Assembly: GCA_030272155.1 (NCBI GenBank)
Contig: CP126196.1
Span: 4,278,001-4,342,000, forward strand
DNA length: 64,000 bases
DNA from: Tetradesmus obliquus
Taxonomy: Eukaryota > Chlorophyta > Chlorophyceae > Sphaeropleales > Scenedesmaceae
Direction of reading: 5' to 3'
The position numbers and the translations under genes were made by a program. A model generated the notes under the pieces. That model did not search any database, had not been told where the DNA came from, and was given only the letters and a program-made list of their open reading frames with translations. Positions 59,263 to 64,000 of the stretch are shown in pieces; position 1 is the stretch's first letter, and every line of letters starts with the position of its first letter.

Positions 59263-60357
59263 TCAAATGTCCAGGTCAACTGCCTCACCAAAGGCACCTG
59301 GCGCGGCCACCGGCACCCCTGCAGCTGCCCCTGCACCCAGCGCAATGCTTGCAGGAACGCTTGCAGGAACGCTTGCAGGAACGCTGCTGCTGGCCACAAG
59401 CTCAAACCCTGCGCAGCCGGTGCCGCAGTTCGAAGCCCGCTTGGAGGCAAGCAGCTTTTCAGCCATGCGTGCCACTTCCTCTGACTTGTCCAGGCCCCGC
59501 TGACCTGTCACCTTCACTGTCGCTGTTGCTGTTGCTGCTGCTGTGGCGGGAGATGATGCGGTGCCGTTGTTGCCTGCAGGACCTGCAGCTGAGAAACGCC
59601 TGCTGCCTTTTGTAGGAGCGGGGCCTGTCTGCTGTTCGTTGCCCCACAGGCCAGGGCTAGGTGCGCGCACAGGCGCAGCACCAAGTGCCTTTCCTGCAGC
59701 CAGTGCAGCAGCAACAGCAGCCTCTTCTGCTGCACGCTCTGCCTCCTGGCGCTGCGTCTCCAGCCAGCCACTGCGGAGGGATGAGACAGAAATGCCGCCT
59801 GCTGCTGTCTCTGCGGCTGCCTCTGCTGCCGCTGCTGCTGCGGCTTCAGCTGCGGCCTCTTTCAGGCGCTTCTCATCCTCCTTGAAGGCTTGCAGGAAAG
59901 TACTACGCATGGCAGCAACGGCAGGGGAGACACCCCCAGGAGCGCGGCTGCCGCCGCCCGCAGGTGCTGGGAAGCACGGGCGAGCCGCTGCTGCTGTGTT
60001 GCTGCTGCTGCTGCCGTTGCCAGGGCTTGGCGTGTTTGCAGCAGCCTGGAGGTATGCAGACTTTAGGCTGGTGAGGCTGAAGCACGAAGAGTCTGGCTCT
60101 GCTGCTCCTGTGACTGACTCAAGGTCGTCCAGCCTGCTGCTGCTGCTGGACGTGCTGTGCATGGACAGCGACCTGTTGCTGCTGGTACTGCTCCAGGTGC
60201 GCTTGTCAGTTGCTGTGCTGCTCACCATGCTGGCTGCGCTGCTGCTGTTGCTGCTGTTGCTGTTGGTGTTGATGCCGGCCTGGACAGGGCACCCGCGCTG
60301 AGTCAGCACGCGCTGTGCCATGACCGCCACTTCATCTGAGAGATACATTGTTGTCAT
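59263..60357 (-). CDS. Low-complexity protein with repeated short helical motifs, 364 aa
   Basis: Single open exon from ATG 60357 (MTTMYLSDEVAVMAQRVLTQ) to the stop at 59263. The frame is open a further 120 bases upstream without ATG, so an earlier exon is possible. It is Ala/Ser-rich. Two copies of an S-[DE]EVAxMA motif open and nearly close the protein (YLSDEVAVMAQRVL, KSEEVARMAEKLLASKR). Three copies of a [ML][RK]SxxLQ-like motif lie between (LTSLKSAYLQAA, VAAMRSTFLQAFKEDEKRLK, VSSLRSGWLETQRQEAERAA), the last two continuing as charged helices. The C terminus is GVPVAAPGAFGEAVDLDI, preceded by VPAS repeats. No family was recognised; the motif repetition suggests a scaffold with short binding helices (inference). 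Confidence 0.5.
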   Translation of the reverse strand: MTTMYLSDEVAVMAQRVLTQRGCPVQAGINTNSNSSNSSSAASMVSSTATDKRTWSSTSSNRSLSMHSTSSSSSRLDDLESVTGAAEPDSSCFSLTSLKSAYLQAAANTPSPGNGSSSSNTAAAARPCFPAPAGGGSRAPGGVSPAVAAMRSTFLQAFKEDEKRLKEAAAEAAAAAAAEAAAETAAGGISVSSLRSGWLETQRQEAERAAEEAAVAAALAAGKALGAAPVRAPSPGLWGNEQQTGPAPTKGSRRFSAAGPAGNNGTASSPATAAATATATVKVTGQRGLDKSEEVARMAEKLLASKRASNCGTGCAGFELVASSSVPASVPASVPASIALGAGAAAGVPVAAPGAFGEAVDLDI

Positions 60358-63293
60358 CTGGAGGTCAAAGCCCACTGCTGCAGCTGCTGCTGTCACTGCG
60401 AAGACTGACGCACGAAGTGCAGCACTGGGCTTCCGGAGCGGTGATGTTGTTACAGATGTGCACCAACTTGATCCTTTATCGCTGATAACAAGCGATCAGT
60501 GCTGCTGTTGCTGCTGGGGCTCGTCTCCCGCCAATTTGTTTCCGACTGGCTGCGACCCGCTTTCCTGCAGCAGTAAGCGCGTGCCGCAGCGTGAATGATC
60601 GAAAAGGAAATTACTTTTAAGACAAAGTGCCCTCGCTGATCAGTGAATCCCATGAAGGGCCGGCATCGCGATTCGCTGCCGCGTGGCTTGATTGTGAGAT
60701 GAGCGCTGCACGCTGCGCAAAACAATTTAACACCGCTTAATATCAAGCTTATTATATAATACCATGAACTAGCACCACGTTCTGGCTTCACGCACCATCT
60801 GCTCACCTTAATTCACCGTCCTCCAGCGGTCAGTAAAGTCTTCCATTGCTCAAAGCATTGAAATATCAAGCGATAACGCAGGACATGCGCTGTGTATGGT
60901 TCATCGGATGGAGTCCCGGCTAACGACAGAAAGAACAGTGGCAAACCTACATCCAGGAAGTCCTTCAACTGACAATCTTGTGTGATAGTGACTGCTGGAG
61001 TATCGAAAATGCTATGAAATTAATGTACGCTTTTGCTTTAAAGTGCCTGCATCGTTCCGGCACTGGTTGCGTGGGCATGCCACGTGGCCGTGCTGCAAGA
61101 TTAGTCACTCCAGTGACAATACCGCCAATACCTTAGCAACAGGAATCAAGAACCACCAGTCCAGCTCATTGAACGAGTTTTATTGAGTTCCTCCTGCACA
61201 CCATACAGCATCATGAACAACCAAGTGCAGCTGCCTGAGCAAACCACAACATACTGCTGTATTCGCATCGTGCTGTGGCACAGCGCGTGCTGCATAGGTT
61301 TCTTAAGCCTGAGGCTCGAAGCCGAAATGAAGATCAACCTCAGTGAGCAGTGCAGCGCAGTACAGCATGAAATCATAGGATGCCGTTCACTGCACTTGCC
61401 GGCCAAGCTCAGCAGTATGGAGCAGAGCAGCAGTTGCAGGCGCACATGTGCGCACATGTGCAGCTGTGCAGCTGCAGCAGCTGCGTCAATAGTGTGCACA
61501 TCTGCAAAGTTGCAGCACTATCCATTATAATGAGTGTCTGAAACCCTGTTGCTGTGACGGACTTGCAGCCTTAGCTAGTGCCCCTGGGTAGCAGCTCGTT
61601 TGACTATTTTTGATGCTGGCTAGCCAGCATGCAACGCTGCAATAATTCTGCCTGCTGGGTCCTGCACTGTGGCAGCATCTGCTGCCTGCCCTGCTTAGCA
61701 TCACCTTCATGTTGAATGTATGCCATAGCATTGTCGCTATGGACCCCGCGCCCCGCTGCAGCGGCAAGAAAAAGGTGTAAGCCATACGGTAATCTTTTAT
61801 GACAAATTTGTTACAAGCTCACCAAAGCTTTCAACCAAGCATACTCCTAGGACTGTCAAGTAGCCAGATCCGTACATTGGAATCCACTAAGAGTGCTGTA
61901 GCAACGTTCTAAGCTGTCATTTTGTTGTAATATGATTTTGCCAACCGGCATGCAGTACAACCCAAAGACAGTGTCATCACCCGCGGAACTGCTAGCGCTA
62001 GAAGCAGCTGCCAGCAACCATGCAGGCTGACAAACAGCACTACTGAGCACTCCCTCAATGTGTGTGTATCACTTTCATAGCTGGCCTTGTTGCAAGCTGC
62101 AAGCTGGACACAATAGATTGTTGATCTGGTGTTTAGCAGGCGACAGAGACACACTACATGCTCTCGTCGTAATACCCAAGTAATGTATGCATAAACCCTG
62201 TGTGTGCCGCTCCATCTGCTGTGCAATGATCCAAACCTTATTTTCAAGACTATAGCCGCCACTGCAGCACCATCACAAGCCACCACCCAAGCTGTACCGC
62301 AATATGTGCTGCAATACACAGTGTGCAGCAGCAGTAACAATGGCAAGGCTATGCACAGGCACTGCTCAACACCAAGCATCACCTGCTGCTAAGCAAAAAC
62401 AGCACATGCCATGCGTTACACACCCTATGCACTGCGGCATATTGGAGTGCAAGGTAACAACTAAGGCCTACAAGCAAATGTTCAGATGCATTGACACAAA
62501 ACGCTAAAATGCAGTAGGAATAGAGTATGGGGAGAGTGTACAGCATAATAAGTACAGTCAAGTGAGGAATACTAAGACTAATGCCGGTGGTTTTCGGCCG
62601 GCACTGCAACATCAGCAGCGCCAACTCACACACTGCCACAACCATCACACCTGCGCAAGCTGCACACATGATGCTCACACACACCTGCTGCCCAACAGTT
62701 GGTTCAGCTTGACTGCTGTAGCGCTACAGATCTGCTGGTACCACACCCCGCACACACCCAGTATTGATTGAAAGCAAAGCCGCATCCGTAAGCGGCACTG
62801 GAAATATGTAGGTTATTCAAGCCAGGTCTGACACTATGCTGCTGCCACCAGTGAAGCACCCCCTCCTCGCTAAGTTGACATGAACTCAGCATCCGCCATC
62901 CTAAACTGTACTAATAGTGCTTCCTGCAGCATATCAACTGCTGCTGCAGCGCACCACCACAACTGCAGAGCTACAGGTTCAACACACGCCACTCATATGC
63001 ATGCCATCTGGTCTAGATATCTGCAACGTAGCTCCCCCCCCCCTCCCCGGGCCCTATTCATGACTGTCTCGTCCTTACACCTGAAGCAACCTGCTGTGGG
63101 TCTCGCCTGCTGCCTAAAATGCACGGCCTCCCCTGCCTGCAACTCAGCATGCTATAGTAAACTGCTCCATGTCTCTTCCAATGTTTGCCAATGTTTTCTG
63201 TCCAAGGTTTCAAGAGGTTTCAGAGGTTGCCTGCTGCCTCTGCCAAGCTGCGCACACTCTCGGCCTCCACAACCCTACCCCGACCCCAGCGCA

Positions 63294-63330
<37 letters not shown>
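60358..63330. other. Region without recognised gene
   Basis: Comparatively repeat-poor DNA with no exon chain or family motif. The left edge may contain the promoter or a first exon of the 364-aa gene; the right edge holds the 3' flank of the gene at 63331, including a CTG tract at 63296-63330. A CCCCCCCCCTCCCC homopolymer-like run occurs at 63035-63048. Confidence 0.4.
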
Positions 63331-63331
<1 letters not shown>

Positions 63332-64000
63332 CACGCAGCCAGCCCCTCCTCCCGCCGCTGCTGCATCATGCGCTCCTGGTACGCCATCAGCAGCCGCTGC
63401 CGCAGGAACACGCTGCTGTCAACAGCAGGGAACCTGCGGGCCTCCCACAGCTGCTGCTTATCAAAGCCCGAAAAGTCAACCATCTCCAAACTGTCCTCCA
63501 TGCGGCGCGAGTGCTGGCGCTTCTCGCGATCTCCCTCCACCCACATCATCGCGAGCTCAAAACGCGCAAAGTCGCGCGCGGGTTTTGAACTGCCGCCCGC
63601 TAGACTCGGAAGCCGCTCCATAACCGTCATGAGATCTTCAATCGACAGCTGCTGGATTTGAATCAGATTCAAGCCGGCGAGCCGCTGCCAGTCCCGGGAC
63701 TTGCTGCGAGCTAGCACTTGGGCCTGCTCCTGCGCTAGCTGCTCCACTGCTGCCGCTGCTGCTGCTGCCGCCGCGCTTTGCTGCTGCTGCCGCTTGCTGG
63801 CGCCGCTGCTGTCTGACACGCGCTTGCTGCTGCCGGTGAACAGCGGCATCAGCTTGTCCTTGCTCACGTTCTTTGTGAGCTTGCCCCACAAGCTGCTGCT
63901 GCTGCTGCTGCTGCTGCTCGGGTCCTTGCTGCTGCTGCTGCTGCTGCTGGTACTGCTGCCATTTGCTCCAGCCGCACTTGCAGCAGGTGTTGCGGCAGCA
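63331..64000 (-). CDS. C-terminal part of an unknown protein, continues beyond the window
   Basis: The frame is open from the window edge (64000) to TGA at 63331. From the N side: Ala/Asn/Ser-rich with two poly-Ser runs, then WGKLTKNVSKDKLMPLFTGS, a poly-Ala stretch, QLAQEQAQVLARSKSRDWQR, LNLIQIQQLSIEDLMTVMER, ARDFARFELAMMWVEGDREK, RMEDSLEMVDFSGFDKQQLW and EARRFPAVDSSVFLRQRLLM, ending QERMMQQRREEGLAA. The non-repetitive part is charged and helical. No family was recognised. Exon sense strand is CAG/AGC-rich, as in the other genes. The start and any introns lie outside. Confidence 0.6.

Overview
The window is nuclear DNA of a eukaryote, most likely a chlorophyte green alga. The evidence is: multi-exon genes with GT-AG introns, a plastid haem/chlorophyll-pathway enzyme (ALA dehydratase), a plastid/cyanobacterial-type DUF2993 lipid-binding protein, a TKL-type receptor-like kinase with HGDL in its catalytic loop, a LINE whose tail is made of TGTAA (the chlorophyte poly(A) signal), and very abundant CAG/CTG tracts at moderate GC. 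A scenedesmacean or other chlorophycean origin is an inference only.

Layout: 251-1408 (+) last exons of SDH2 (succinate dehydrogenase Fe-S subunit; the 5' part lies outside). 2902-6262 (-) DUF2993 protein. 6931-11853 (+) nearly full-length LINE with in-frame decay stops. 12549-15225 (-) 252-aa secreted protein of unknown family. 16039-20776 (-) HEMB, ALA dehydratase, 390 aa. 23093-33318 (+) single-pass receptor-like protein kinase, about 1109 aa. 33319-38528 repeat-rich DNA with no supported gene. 38529-48118 (+) RIF1-like protein, 2575 aa. 48778-49623 (+) Q-rich ORF of doubtful status. 49764-50548 (+) DEDDh-exonuclease-like gene with a frameshift and an altered active site. 52561-52771 (+) 5'-truncated copy of the same LINE with a target-site duplication. 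53720-56179 (-) 369-aa secreted protein. 59263-60357 (-) 364-aa low-complexity protein. 63331-64000 (-) 3' part of an unknown gene running off the window. Exon models were built by hand from homology, GT/AG sites and phase. The SDH2 exons in view, DUF2993, both secreted genes, HEMB, the kinase and RIF1 all give an uninterrupted frame.

The most unusual feature is a pervasive pattern I call exon echoes. Next to most real exons there are one to eight diverged tandem copies of part of that exon plus its splice junction, lying in the adjacent intron or beyond the stop codon. They occur in SDH2, DUF2993, the first secreted gene, HEMB, the kinase, the exonuclease-like gene and the 364-aa gene, and are much less evident in RIF1. 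In two genes the echo has become a minisatellite (26 bp and 24 bp) in which every unit carries a 5' splice site. In the kinase, one 37-bp exon start occurs nine times and another exon end is repeated in 233-bp units, two of which look identical. Many true 3' splice sites are preceded by (CTG)n on the sense strand, whereas exonic tracts are mostly sense (CAG)n. Together these look like an active process that duplicates splice-junction segments, and a possible source of new introns or alternative exons.

The genes do not form an operon or an obvious pathway. They are an ordinary mixture of housekeeping (SDH2, HEMB, RIF1), signalling (kinase) and lineage-specific secreted products.
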